Shown piece after piece: positions 1-8,578 of a stretch of DNA of 64,000 bases. The position numbers and the translations under genes are program-made. A model generated the notes under the pieces. The model saw only the letters and a list, made by a program, of their open reading frames with translations. It made no database searches and was not told the DNA's origin. Location of the stretch: assembly GCA_003151275.1 (NCBI GenBank), contig PLXC01000118.1, positions 20,470 to 84,469 on the forward strand, written 5' to 3'. The DNA is from Candidatus Melainabacteria bacterium. GTDB lineage: Bacteria; Cyanobacteriota; Vampirovibrionia; Obscuribacterales; Obscuribacteraceae. Each line of letters opens with the position of its first letter. Positions within the stretch are counted from its first letter, which is position 1.

Positions 1-1473
1 AATCGTTATGGAAAGAGCACCATCCGAGGTGACAAATTTGTGCCCGACCAAATTAACCACATACGATGGAATTGCTCCCGCAGGTTTGGAAGGCGAGAGA
101 TCCTTGAAAAAGTAAAACGCAGCTCCCGCCATAAGAAGCAGACCAAGAATTGGCGAAATAAGTTTAAGTGTGGCGATCAGCTTCTGTGACGCTGGAACGA
201 CCGTCTCAACACGACCCTCTGCCCGAAGAGGCACTACATCTGGTGCAACCTCGGCAACATCGCTTGATTTCTTGACGGCATCTGCTTGTTGAAGAAAACT
301 GCGAGTGGCCTCAGGCATCGACACTGCTTCCACAGCCAAAGAGGGTGCGGTTATTCTGGTCGTGCTGCCAGTCTCTCGCAGAGTTCGCTTTGGTCGTCGC
401 CCGACAAACTTGGCTAAATCTTTATCCTGCAAAAAGTATTCATGCTCACCCTTCGGTATGTCTGCATCCAAGTTTGATTGCGTCGCCGAAGGGTAAAGTT
501 CTTCCGGCAAAGAGGAAGGATCCATCTCGCTAGCTGCAGGGCTGTGAGCTTCCGCAGGGGAAAATTCAATAATCGCTGGTAGTTTTTTCTGAATCGGAGA
601 AGCATCAAATTCGCCACCTAGCGCTGCCGGTTCTTGCACCTGTTCAGAGACGTCCGGCTCGTTTGTAAGCGCATCACCCGCTGCCGGCTTCGAACCGCGA
701 TCTTTCGACATCACGTTTCGAAGACTTGAACGCTGGTTGGTGCGCTTAGCACCTTTTTCTTTCTCACCCTTACGCAAAAATTTGCGCTCAGCCACCTCTT
801 GCTCAATTGTCTTGTCAGTTTTCTTATCGAGTAAGGTCGGGGCTTTGTCTTCCGGCTCGACCTCGGCTTCTTTCTTTCGACTAAATTTGCCAAGTCGCGT
901 TTTGAGAACAAAGAACTCTTGCTCACCAGCCGGTTTTGGTGTCACTGGCGTCGGAATACTTTCAGGCGTTACTTCATCGACGACCGGATCCGCTTGCGCA
1001 TCAGTTTTCTTGATTCCTAATTCTTCTTCTAATTGGTTCAACAGCTCAGGATTATCGCCTGTGCCGCGAAGATAGTCGGCATAAGCATCGATAACAGAGC
1101 GACGCAGGAAATGAGTGGCAGACAATGCACTCAACGACTCGTACGCGATTTGGAAATTCTTTGCCGCCTCTTCGTGCGACTGGCACTTTCCTGCGCTCTT
1201 CGCCAATTTCAAAAACGCCGAAACTTTGTCTTTCTCCGAGTATCCCTCGGCTTCCTGCAAGGCAACGAGACGGGCATAAGAATCTCTAGCGGCCTCAAAC
1301 TTATTTTGCGCATACTCACTATCAGCCAACTTCTGAATCAAGATCGCCAAATTTTTTGGCTCGTCGCCATCGTGATCGAAGTCGGCGACCGCCTCGGCAT
1401 AAAGCGTCGCAGCAACATCAAAGTTGCCCTGCTGAAATTCACTATCCGCTCGAGAAAGAGTCTCGCTTACCAT
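1..1473 (-). CDS. TPR-containing membrane-anchored protein, partial (C-terminus beyond window)
   Basis: The minus strand is open without a stop for 491 codons from an ATG at 1473 to the window edge, so the C-terminus is missing. Residues 1 to about 140 are amphipathic helical pairs of TPR type (SRADSEFQQGNFDVAATLYA, then NKFEAARDSYARL and SHEEAAKNFQIAYESL). About 290 residues follow that are rich in charged residues, Pro and Ser, and contain two related short segments (EQEFFVLKTRLGKF and EHEYFLQDKDLAKF), each followed by a basic run. A single membrane helix lies near residues 437-456 (LISPILGLLLMAGAAFYFF), and about 35 residues continue after it. The topology suggests a cytoplasmic TPR scaffold, an anchor and an extracytoplasmic domain. 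Its exact function is not recognisable. Upstream only a weak purine-rich site is visible. It is divergent from the TPR gene at 1789. Confidence 0.8.
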   Translation of the reverse strand, partial: MVSETLSRADSEFQQGNFDVAATLYAEAVADFDHDGDEPKNLAILIQKLADSEYAQNKFEAARDSYARLVALQEAEGYSEKDKVSAFLKLAKSAGKCQSHEEAAKNFQIAYESLSALSATHFLRRSVIDAYADYLRGTGDNPELLNQLEEELGIKKTDAQADPVVDEVTPESIPTPVTPKPAGEQEFFVLKTRLGKFSRKKEAEVEPEDKAPTLLDKKTDKTIEQEVAERKFLRKGEKEKGAKRTNQRSSLRNVMSKDRGSKPAAGDALTNEPDVSEQVQEPAALGGEFDASPIQKKLPAIIEFSPAEAHSPAASEMDPSSLPEELYPSATQSNLDADIPKGEHEYFLQDKDLAKFVGRRPKRTLRETGSTTRITAPSLAVEAVSMPEATRSFLQQADAVKKSSDVAEVAPDVVPLRAEGRVETVVPASQKLIATLKLISPILGLLLMAGAAFYFFKDLSPSKPAGAIPSYVVNLVGHKFVTSDGALSITI

Positions 1474-1788
1474 TCGTACCTAGCTCACGGTCAAAGAAGT
1501 TAAAGAAAATGAAAGGGTCGTTTCATGGTGTTCATCAAACCTGCCGTCATTCTGTCCTTCAAGACCTCGCAATTTTCGGTCACCGTTAGACCATAGTACC
1601 TTGTCATTACCCGCTCAGTCTCTAGGGAAAAGGAATGATTCATCCAACCCGCAACAATTGGAAGCTATCCGCCAGGACCAGCCTAATGACAAGCCGAACG
1701 AAAGAGCTCAAGATTAGCGTGTGTCCATTGTTAGAAAAACGCCCGCCGGATGGTATCTTCATTAATAAGCCTTCTACGAGGGAAGCTT
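1474..1788. other. Intergenic region between divergent TPR genes
   Basis: About 315 bases between two divergent start codons. I see no conserved RNA and no convincing ORF. It probably carries promoters for both neighbours. A GAGGGA ribosome-binding site at 1779-1784 belongs to the rightward gene. Confidence 0.5.
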
Positions 1789-2670
1789 ATGTCCGGTCAA
1801 TCGCTAGCGACAACCTTGGTATCTACCCAGCAAATGATGGGCAGCGTCTCTCAGCAACCAATGCTGACCCTGGATTTTAAGACCCTCGGACCAGCAGAAA
1901 GCCGATATTTTGCAGAACTGCACGAGAACGCCCCGCGTTTGGTGCATGAGGCGCAACCGGGTGACGAACAGTCTCTTCACCGTATTGGCGTGGCGTGCCG
2001 TCTCTGTGGATATTTTGAGCTGGCCGAGATGTTTTACCTGAAAGCCTTGGAATTGTCCACAACAACCTACGGACTGAATTCGCTGGAAACGTCCACCCAT
2101 CGGAACTTTCTGGCTGGGCTGTACTTTGTCTGGCAAAAGTATCCGAGCACACAGACTTTAATCGAAAGCTCCTTGAAGGTTTACCAAGAGAAGCTTGGAA
2201 ATCAGCACATCCATACAAGACTGACCCACTTTGCCCTCGCTCTGATCCACACCCGCCTTGGCGACGTGACCATGGCTAAAAAGCACTTTGACTTGAGCGG
2301 ATTGAAGACTCTGCAATTCCCCGAACAGGCACAGGCGGCTGATCGGTGGCAAAACCTGAACTTTAGACTGTTTGCACTAGCGGCAATGAAATTTGAAAAA
2401 CAACAGTACGACGAGAGTTATGAATTATTCAGATACTGTGTCATCACAGAAGCGAATGAAGCTTGGCCAGGCAGTATGGTTGTGGCTAAATCTCTGAACA
2501 GTTTGGCACTTTTATGCCGTGCGCAGCGACTCAATTCTGAAGCAGAAGAATTTTTCAAAATGACACTGAAGATGAAAGAGGACATAATTGGCGCAGAGCA
2601 CTCTGACTATCTCAATACGCAGAGTCAGTACCAGGACTTGCTGCGGTACATGGGTAAAGCGGTCGTTTAG
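1789..2670 (+). CDS. TPR (kinesin-light-chain type) repeat protein
   Basis: The protein has 293 residues. It is built of TPR units of the kinesin-light-chain/MalT-like type: 'CGYFELAEMFYLKALELS' followed by 'YGLNSLETSTHRNFLAGLY', and near the C-terminus 'LNSEAEEFFKMTLKMKEDI' followed by 'GAEHSDYL'. Such repeats mediate protein-protein contacts; no catalytic motif is visible. The ATG at 1789 was chosen because GAGGGA lies five bases upstream; an ATG at 1750 in the same frame has no such site and would add an unremarkable tail. There is no signal peptide, so it is probably cytoplasmic. An MFS transporter begins 35 bases downstream and may be co-transcribed. Several other TPR proteins of this style occur in the window (11763, 31236 and 39297). 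Confidence 0.8.
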   Translation: MSGQSLATTLVSTQQMMGSVSQQPMLTLDFKTLGPAESRYFAELHENAPRLVHEAQPGDEQSLHRIGVACRLCGYFELAEMFYLKALELSTTTYGLNSLETSTHRNFLAGLYFVWQKYPSTQTLIESSLKVYQEKLGNQHIHTRLTHFALALIHTRLGDVTMAKKHFDLSGLKTLQFPEQAQAADRWQNLNFRLFALAAMKFEKQQYDESYELFRYCVITEANEAWPGSMVVAKSLNSLALLCRAQRLNSEAEEFFKMTLKMKEDIIGAEHSDYLNTQSQYQDLLRYMGKAVV

Positions 2671-2705
2671 CCTCGGATGGCAACCGCACAGGAAGCGCCA
2701 ATTTC

Positions 2706-3962
2706 ATGACGGATACAAGCCCGTACGCGGCCTTAAAAATTGCTGACTTTCGCGCATTACTAGCGGGTCGGCTAATGGGCACGGTTGCCTTGCAAATACA
2801 GGGAATGGCTGTCGGCTGGCAAATCTACGCCCTGACAAAAGACCCATTAGCTTTGGGATTTGTGGGACTGTCGGAAGCACTGCCGGCAATCGGAGTGGCG
2901 CTGTATGCCGGGCACGTAGCAGATATAGTCGATCGCAGAAAAATAGCTTTATGGTCTATTTTCACCCTAATCATTTGTCTTGGCTTGTTGTCAGGTTGTT
3001 CAGCTGGGATAACGGACAAAGGCCTTCTCGTTTGGATCATCTATTTGATCATTGCCCTAACCGGATTTGCAAGAGGATTTTATGGTCCGGCCGTTTTCGG
3101 TTTAACCGGTGACATCGTGCCGCGAGAATTATATGGGAATGCGGCTGCTTGGGGCAGTGCCTGCTGGCAAGCATCTGCTGTTGCCGGCCCCATTATTGGT
3201 GGCATTCTATTTCTGTGGTTGGCGGCGCCAGCCACTTATCTAATTTCGACGCTTCTGCTTATCGGTGCGTTTCTTTTGTTTTTACGCGTCAAAGCGCGCA
3301 TGAAAGTTGAAGATAAAAAAGAAGCGAGTGTTATGGAAAACATCAAGGAAGGTCTGCAATTTGTTTTCTCAAATCAAATCATCCTTGGCGCCATGGCTTT
3401 GGATTTGTTTGCTGTCTTGTTTGGAGGCACTGTAGCTCTGTTGCCCATTTTTACAAACGAAGTTTTTCACATGGGTCCGCAAGCATTGGGAGTGCTTCGT
3501 GCCGCACCATCGGTAGGGGCACTATTGACGGCGACCTATCTTGCGCATCGGCCGATCACAAAAAATGCAGGTCACATTTTTCTAATTTCAGTCGCTGGTT
3601 TTGGTTTATGCATGATTGCTTTTGGCTTAACCACAAGCTTCTATTTAGCCCTAGCGTTACTCGCTATAAGCGGCATGCTTGACGGTATCAGTGTTTACCT
3701 GCGCTCAACTATTTACCAACTAATGACTCCCGCCGATATGAAGGGAAGAGTCTCTGCAGTCAACAATATATTTATTGGTTCGTCTAACGAAATTGGCGAG
3801 TTTGAATCCGGAGTGGCCGCTAAAGTATTTGGCTTGGTTCCCTCAGTAGTCCTCGGAGGTTGTATGACACTATTGGTGGTGCTAGTCACTATAGTCAAGG
3901 CACCAAAACTCCGCAAACTCGACATGCAGACTTTGTTTAAAGAGCCAGCAGTATCACCATAA
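2706..3962 (+). CDS. MFS transporter, EntS/MFS_3-like exporter
   Basis: A 418-residue polytopic membrane protein with about 12 hydrophobic segments. The N-terminus (FRALLAGRLMGTVALQIQ, then AVGWQIYALTKDPLALG) and the loop 'GHVADIVDRRK' between helices 2 and 3 are typical of the EntS-like branch of the major facilitator superfamily, which exports small molecules such as siderophores or drugs by proton antiport. The substrate cannot be told from sequence. Length and organisation are complete. The start has an AGGAAG site about ten bases upstream. It follows a TPR gene by 35 bases. Downstream lies a palindromic repeat and then a decayed gene region. Confidence 0.9.
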   Translation: MTDTSPYAALKIADFRALLAGRLMGTVALQIQGMAVGWQIYALTKDPLALGFVGLSEALPAIGVALYAGHVADIVDRRKIALWSIFTLIICLGLLSGCSAGITDKGLLVWIIYLIIALTGFARGFYGPAVFGLTGDIVPRELYGNAAAWGSACWQASAVAGPIIGGILFLWLAAPATYLISTLLLIGAFLLFLRVKARMKVEDKKEASVMENIKEGLQFVFSNQIILGAMALDLFAVLFGGTVALLPIFTNEVFHMGPQALGVLRAAPSVGALLTATYLAHRPITKNAGHIFLISVAGFGLCMIAFGLTTSFYLALALLAISGMLDGISVYLRSTIYQLMTPADMKGRVSAVNNIFIGSSNEIGEFESGVAAKVFGLVPSVVLGGCMTLLVVLVTIVKAPKLRKLDMQTLFKEPAVSP

Positions 3963-3976
3963 TTGCGATATCAGCC

Positions 3977-4084
3977 GAAATGGAGCGCGGATTTTCAATC
4001 CGCCTCAGGAAACGAAGGGAATTTCTAGCTTTTAAAGCGATATCCGTGCTGTTATGGGCGGTTAGGATAATCGCGCTCCATTTC
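3977..4084. repeat. Inverted 13-bp repeat pair (GAAATGGAGCGCG / CGCGCTCCATTTC)
   Basis: GAAATGGAGCGCG at 3977-3989 is the exact reverse complement of CGCGCTCCATTTC at 4072-4084, so an 82-base spacer is bracketed by perfect 13-bp inverted ends. The right-end sequence occurs again at 35158-35170. The left end also carries the palindrome listed separately at 3987-4003. The arrangement resembles a small REP/MITE-like element without coding capacity. Confidence 0.6.
3987..4003. repeat. Palindromic repeat unit GCGGATT-TTC-AATCCGC
   Basis: A perfect 7-bp stem with a 3-base loop. A second copy with the same stem (GCGGATT-GGA-AATCCGC) is at 33578-33594 in the opposite orientation. Allowing for orientation, about 23 bases around the stem match with one mismatch. 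It follows the MFS stop codon but has no T-run, so it is a repeat rather than a clear terminator. Confidence 0.6.
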
Positions 4085-4165
4085 TTACGAGACGGCTAGG
4101 ATAACATTCACACGCTCCCAGGTTAGGGCGTTACTGAAGTATTCATAAGTCTGTCACGCGTGGCT

Positions 4166-4537
4166 TCATAGATGCACATCCAAAACAGCACCGGATATGG
4201 GATCAGCCAGAACATTGTCGCCAGACTTTGACCGATGATTATTATCAATTGAATCAATCTCCACAGTTGCATAAGCAGGTACTCCTATAAACGATTCGAC
4301 CCGATATGGTCCGGCTCTGGATTGCAGCAGCCGGGGTGGGGTGAACCGCAAAGGTTGTGTGGCCTTTGGAAGATCATAAAAATTGCGGACGTTACGTTCA
4401 GACCAATTTAAAACGCGATCGAATGATCTCGATGAGGGGTGTGCGAAAGAAAATTGAAGCTTAAAGTCCATACGCTTACCATGTTTGATGCCCAAACTAT
4501 AGCTATCAGTTTTGGCAAAATCCTGACTCCAGTCCAT
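4166..4537 (-). CDS. Hypothetical protein next to the peptidase fragment
   Basis: A 123-residue ORF that begins 42 bases after the stop of the truncated papain-like peptidase fragment, on the same strand. I do not recognise a family. The sequence is moderately basic at the start (GIKHGKRMDFKLQF) and more acidic near the end (VEIDSIDNN), without a signal peptide or membrane helix. No good ribosome-binding site is seen. It could be a gene once co-transcribed with the peptidase, or a chance ORF in a decaying region. No clear coding competitor exists on the other strand. Confidence 0.35.
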   Translation of the reverse strand: MDWSQDFAKTDSYSLGIKHGKRMDFKLQFSFAHPSSRSFDRVLNWSERNVRNFYDLPKATQPLRFTPPRLLQSRAGPYRVESFIGVPAYATVEIDSIDNNHRSKSGDNVLADPISGAVLDVHL

Positions 4538-4579
4538 GAATTCTTTTTGTCATTTGCTGCCTCGGCTTTTTCCGTTAGC

Positions 4580-4876
4580 TCAATCCTTGATGACGCGAAT
4601 TGTCCAAAAGTCGCTGGATAAAGAAGAATCCAGAAGATACGTGTAAGGCATGTAGAAGTAGCCCTGATCCCCTTCTGATGTTCCCCAAGAGTTTCTTACC
4701 GTAAATAAATTTTTGGAGTCATCGAACCCCACTGCAGTAACCGCATGACCGCCTAGAACATGTTCATCAAAGGACGGCATCGGTGTGACGATGTTCTGCT
4801 TGCCGTCGCTATCAAAGAAGCTTTCATATACTGTGAAACCAAAATAAATGGATACACTTCCGACAAGCAGGGGGCT
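4580..4876 (-). pseudogene. C1 (papain-like) cysteine peptidase, C-terminal fragment
   Basis: The minus-strand frame is open from 4876 down to the stop at 4580 and encodes the C-terminal part of a C1-family cysteine peptidase. Visible motifs are FGFTVYESFFDSDGK, then LGGHAVTAVGFDDS with the catalytic His, and VRNSWGTSEGDQGYFY with the catalytic Asn. The N-terminal half with the active-site Cys (QGxCGSCW-type motif) is absent: an in-frame stop occurs at 4877-4879, and the DNA immediately beyond belongs to a different gene fragment on the opposite strand. The copy is therefore 5'-truncated and cannot be active. An ATG at 4780 lies inside the domain and is unlikely to be a true start. Confidence 0.8.
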
Positions 4877-5061
4877 TCACGATTCATCCTGGATCAAGAT
4901 CCAACGGGTGCGTTACTTTCAAAAGCAAGGTACCAGAAGGGAGTCCTAACTATCCATGGAATACTGATTTTACAAATCTATCAAATTTTCTTAATGGTAC
5001 AACTCAGGTAAACGTCAATGGTGTGCCTACGCGAGGAATACTGCAAGTAGTACCATGGTAA
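4837..5061 (+). pseudogene. L,D-transpeptidase-like (DUF2778/Tlde1-type) C-terminal fragment
   Basis: The plus strand is open from 4837, just after a TGA at 4834-4836, to the TAA at 5059-5061, with no start codon. The translation contains GGFTIHPGSRSNGCVTFKS, which resembles the His-...-Ser-x-Gly-Cys active site of L,D-transpeptidases, especially the DUF2778/Tlde1-type domain, followed by a plausible C-terminal tail ending GILQVVPW. The 5' part is missing. Its left edge overlaps the truncated edge of the peptidase fragment on the other strand, so this is a recombination scar. A small membrane protein gene starts 18 bases downstream. The family assignment rests on one motif and is moderate. 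Confidence 0.6.
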
Positions 5062-5079
5062 TTCTAAAGGATTTGGCTA

Positions 5080-5487
5080 ATGTATATGAGTAATCCGCAG
5101 ACAAAAAAATTGCTAAATGCATTTTTCGTTGCTTCGATTCTTGTGGGGGCAATAGACACGTTGTCAATTATTGACTCTACTCAACAATGGCCAAACGACT
5201 TTTACTCATCCTGGGCAAGTGTGACAAACAATATTTGGACCATCTGTTGTATGTTTTTCTCTCCAATCTTATTTATTAAGCGTCATGTACGCGAAGCGAT
5301 TTCACCTACTTTTTATCTTTTATCTGTAGCTTTGCTATTCCTAATTGCATCGGTGACCGTCACGAATGATGGCCGTTCGGACTACAGAAGTCCTGATATT
5401 TTGACTATAGCGATTAGTGTTCTTTCCTTTATCTACGTTTTATTGAATGTTTGGTTGCTTGGATTGGTGAATCAGAAACCTAATTAA
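5080..5487 (+). CDS. Small four-helix membrane protein of unknown function
   Basis: A 135-residue hydrophobic protein with four likely membrane helices (around residues 10-28, 45-62, 75-92 and 105-128) and short polar loops. No family is recognised. The ATG at 5080 has AAAGG nine bases upstream; a second in-frame ATG at 5086 is also possible. The gene lies 18 bases after the stop of the L,D-transpeptidase-like fragment, so the two were probably one transcription unit. If that fragment derives from a peptidoglycan-targeting toxin, this protein could be an immunity or accessory factor, but that is only an inference from position. Confidence 0.6.
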   Translation: MYMSNPQTKKLLNAFFVASILVGAIDTLSIIDSTQQWPNDFYSSWASVTNNIWTICCMFFSPILFIKRHVREAISPTFYLLSVALLFLIASVTVTNDGRSDYRSPDILTIAISVLSFIYVLLNVWLLGLVNQKPN

Positions 5488-6139
5488 CGGAGATGACATT
5501 GCTTTTCTTCGTTCTGCTTTCGAACTTTCGAACGTTGAAAACGCGTGCAGAACGTAATCAATTGGATCTAATAGAAAACCCGAGCGCCTGTCCATCTTTG
5601 CAAAACTCAACTGAAGGGAATACGAGCAAGTTGCCCGGGGCGATTACAAGGGCCCCTTTTAGATGTTGGCGGCGGTCAAATAGCGCGCAAAACTGGCGGC
5701 AATGACTGAGGTGACCTGCTCCCCAAAAATAAACCACTTCAAACTGGACTGCTGATGCATATTCTCACCCAAAATGGCCGGTGATCGTATTGACTCATTT
5801 AAGTATCTCACTACTGCAAACTAGTTGCCTCATTTAGAATCGTACTACTGATTAGTTCATTCTGGTACTACAGGTAGAGCCGCTTCAGATTCAATGATTG
5901 TCATAACTTGAATGGGAGAATTTGGATTTACTGAGGTGGTGTACCGTTCTGCACTCCAGGTTTTGAGTCTGCCAGCCAAGGTGCTCAGTTGGCTTTTCTT
6001 TACCTGCCCTGGAAGTTTCTCCATCATCAATGCGTGAAGCTTCCTTTGACTTAGAAGAGTCAATACGAACGCCGGCCAGATTCACGAGAATATGCAGTAT
6101 GCCAAGTCGTTGGCAGGACTCAAATGATATATTTAGAGA
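5488..6139. other. Gene-poor, probably decayed stretch
   Basis: About 650 bases without a convincing gene. Short ORFs on both strands have no recognisable domain. The minus frame ending at 5857 (…NPNSPIQVMTIIESEAALP…) looks like the C-terminus of a former protein, but nothing credible continues upstream of it. Together with the fragments on both sides this points to gene decay. Confidence 0.45.
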
Positions 6140-6358
6140 ATGAAGAATGCAATTCTACTACTGCTCTTGTCGCTCTCGATGAGCTTCTCGAATTGCTCAG
6201 AGGCATCCGAGCCAATTCGTGGGTTACCTCCGCAACAACTAGAGTTTCTTCAGAAAGCAGACACAGTTATAATTTACGGAATTTTGCCGACCCGGAGTAA
6301 GACCGCAACTAAGTTTATACGCGGCTACCCGATTGTTTCAACTGCCAAAACTTGCTGA
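6140..6358 (+). pseudogene. Truncated small secreted protein
   Basis: Seventy-two residues. A hydrophobic N-terminus (MKNAILLLLLSLSMSFSNCS) looks like a Sec or lipoprotein signal. The next part, LEFLQKADTVIIYGILPTR followed by FIRGYPIVSTAKT, resembles the start of a small secreted domain seen in environmental bacteria that usually reads 'ADxxxLYSLDP...FHGYxVLGKT' and then continues for 60 or more residues. Here the frame stops right after this motif, so the gene is probably 3'-truncated. A TAGAGA element lies just upstream of the ATG. The next gene (EVE protein) is convergent, 27 bases away. It could also be a short functional protein. Confidence 0.45.
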
Positions 6359-6385
6359 TTCCTGAATCCTGGTTTTCGACAACGA

Positions 6386-6874
6386 TTAGAAAGAAGAGCC
6401 TGCCAATTTCAAAACGACCTTCCACTGGTCGGCCGCCACCGGCTGCACTGAGAGTCGGCTACCTTTTTGCAAAAGCGTCATTTCCTGAAGCGCCGCACTT
6501 TTGCGCAACTCTTCCAAAGGCAAAAGCTTTTTAAATGTCTCGACGTGACGTACGTCCACCATCATCCACGTCGGATTTTTGGCATCGCTTTTCTCATCGT
6601 AGTGCACATCTTTTGGGTCAAAAGCAGATGAGTCAGGATATCCTTCCCTTACTATTTCAGCCACACCAGCGATTCCAGCAGGATCAGCATTGCTGTGATA
6701 GAAAAGCACCAGGTCTCCGATCTTCATCGAATCACGCATGAAATTGCGTGCTTGATAGTTTCTCACGCCGTCCCAACACGTTGTTTTCTTTGGTGCCTTC
6801 TCCAGATCCTGGATTGAAAAAACAGACGGCTCTGACTTCATGAGCCAATAGTTTTTTCCAGATTTCGCAGGCAT
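6386..6874 (-). CDS. EVE domain-containing protein
   Basis: A 162-residue protein covering a complete EVE domain, a PUA/ASCH-like fold related to thymocyte nuclear protein 1. Typical motifs are NYWLMKSEPSVFS near the N-terminus, CWDGVRNYQARNFMRD in the first third and GDLVLFYHSN in the middle. EVE proteins are thought to bind modified bases in DNA or RNA; some are linked to restriction of modified phage DNA, others to RNA metabolism. Here the stand-alone form, close in length to the eukaryotic-type proteins, suggests a housekeeping nucleic-acid binding role. It is divergent from guanine deaminase at 7115, sharing a 240-base spacer in which I see no gene. Confidence 0.92.
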   Translation of the reverse strand: MPAKSGKNYWLMKSEPSVFSIQDLEKAPKKTTCWDGVRNYQARNFMRDSMKIGDLVLFYHSNADPAGIAGVAEIVREGYPDSSAFDPKDVHYDEKSDAKNPTWMMVDVRHVETFKKLLPLEELRKSAALQEMTLLQKGSRLSVQPVAADQWKVVLKLAGSSF

Positions 6875-7114
6875 TAGGGCACCTAGATTCAGCCGAGTTC
6901 ACCGCACGATTATAGTGGATATCAAAGTGTCGGTTCCAAAGGATAACCTGACAGATAGTCATAAAGACGTCGTCTAGCGCCTCTGAGCGTTTTTGGTTCA
7001 ATAAATCGATGCACGGCTTGACATCAATGAATAGCCCAAGAATCATGGGAAGAACGCCCGGCAAATAGTATTATTGACGAGTTCGTTGGTTTAGGACTTG
7101 GATACCTCGCATTC

Positions 7115-8542
7115 ATGACAAACAATCTAAAAGGCATCCGAGGATCGTTTTTCGATTTTACAGATGATCCATGGAAGTACGTTGGCGAAGAAGAAAAGTC
7201 AGCTCGCTTCTTCCGAGACGGACTTCTCGTCACCGAAAACGGAATGATCAGGGATTTCGGGCCGTTTCAAAAAGTTTCTTCCAAATATCCAAACCTAGAT
7301 ATCACCTACATAAAGGATAGATTGATCCTTCCAGGTTTCATTGATGGGCATGTGCACGTGCCCCAAACGCGAGTGATCGGATCTTTTGGAGAGCAATTGC
7401 TTGGATGGCTCCAACAGTGGATTTTTCCTGAAGAGATGAAGTACAAAGATCGCGCTTACGCGAAAGAAGGTGCGAAGCAGTGCTTTGAAAATCTTTTAGC
7501 CGCAGGTACGACGACGTTTCAGGCATTCACGACAAGTTTCGCAGTCTCCACCGAAGAATTTTTTGAAGAAGCGACGCGCCGGAATATGCTTGTCGTCGGC
7601 GGCTTAACAGGCATCGATCGCTTCGCACCGGAAGACTACATCGACAGTGCGGAGAATTTCCAACGCGATTCAGCGCGTTTGATAAAAACTTATCACCGCA
7701 CTGGCAGAAACTTATATGCGATCACTCCCAGGTTTGCGCTAGGTGCTAGTCACGAGATGATGGTGGCATGTCAAAATCTGAAGAAAGAGTTTCCTGATAC
7801 TTGGGTCCATACCCACATCTCAGAGAATCCATCTGAAGTAACCTTGTTGAAAGACTTGCATCAGTGCGACGACTATCTCGCGGTCTATGAAAAATATGAT
7901 CTTGTCGGAAAAAAGTTTACTGGCGGACATGGCATCTATTTATCGAACGACGAATTTCGACGCATCGCCAAAGCTGATGCAGCAATTACATTCTGCCCTT
8001 GTTCCAATCTCTTTCTGGGCAGTGGCTTATTCAGACTAGGACGTGCCACCGATCCTGAGCACCGTATACGGTTAACGTTTGGAACCGATGTTGGCGCTGG
8101 AAATAGATACTGCATGATCAACGTCTTAGATGAAGCCTACAAAGTCGGCATGTGCAACAACACAGTTCTGGATGGAAGCATCGACCCCAGGCAATTTGAC
8201 GAAGCGGAAGCCGAACGCAATAAACTTTCTCCATACCGCGCCTTTTATTCGCTCACCTTAGGCGGTGCACACGGTTTGTACGTCGATGACAGAATAGGCA
8301 ATTTTGACATTGGTAAGGAAGCAGACTTCGTGGTGCTTGATTGGAAAGCCGGTCAACGGGCTATAAAGTGGCACGAATCTTTGCTGGTCAGTGAGGCCGG
8401 ACCGACAACGATGGATGAAGCAGCTCAACTACTGTTCGCAGTGATGATTCTTGGAGACGATCGTAATGTTGACGAAACGTGGATCATGGCTGAACGCGCA
8501 TACAAGAAAATACCTACAGAACAGACAGCATCTTTGCGATGA
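7115..8542 (+). CDS. guaD: Guanine deaminase
   Basis: A 475-residue amidohydrolase that hydrolyses guanine to xanthine and ammonia in purine salvage and catabolism. Metal and catalytic signatures are present in order: the HxH pair in PGFIDGHVHVPQTR (H79 and H81), HTHISENPSE near residue 230, GHGIYLS near residue 270 and FGTDVGAGNRYCM with the metal-binding Asp near residue 330. The C-terminal half keeps the family's LGGAHGLYVDDRIGNFDIGKEADFVVLD closure in two parts. Length matches bacterial GuaD (about 430-480 residues). No obvious strong ribosome-binding site precedes the ATG. The ABM-domain gene follows after 36 bases and is probably co-transcribed. Confidence 0.93.
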   Translation: MTNNLKGIRGSFFDFTDDPWKYVGEEEKSARFFRDGLLVTENGMIRDFGPFQKVSSKYPNLDITYIKDRLILPGFIDGHVHVPQTRVIGSFGEQLLGWLQQWIFPEEMKYKDRAYAKEGAKQCFENLLAAGTTTFQAFTTSFAVSTEEFFEEATRRNMLVVGGLTGIDRFAPEDYIDSAENFQRDSARLIKTYHRTGRNLYAITPRFALGASHEMMVACQNLKKEFPDTWVHTHISENPSEVTLLKDLHQCDDYLAVYEKYDLVGKKFTGGHGIYLSNDEFRRIAKADAAITFCPCSNLFLGSGLFRLGRATDPEHRIRLTFGTDVGAGNRYCMINVLDEAYKVGMCNNTVLDGSIDPRQFDEAEAERNKLSPYRAFYSLTLGGAHGLYVDDRIGNFDIGKEADFVVLDWKAGQRAIKWHESLLVSEAGPTTMDEAAQLLFAVMILGDDRNVDETWIMAERAYKKIPTEQTASLR

Positions 8543-8578
8543 GATAGCATCCGGGCAACCGGATCTATGGAGGAACAA

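Noticed and set aside
1804..2218. Minus-strand ORFs of 110 and 113 residues
   Set aside because: They are antisense to the TPR gene at 1789, which has clear repeats and a ribosome-binding site.
5493..5705. 70-residue ORF after the small membrane protein
   Set aside because: Composition changes abruptly after the first 15 residues to Arg/Asn/Trp-rich sequence; no domain is visible, so it is probably chance.
6732..7064. 110-residue minus-strand ORF upstream of the EVE gene
   Set aside because: It overlaps the start of the well-supported EVE gene in another frame and has no domain or ribosome-binding site.
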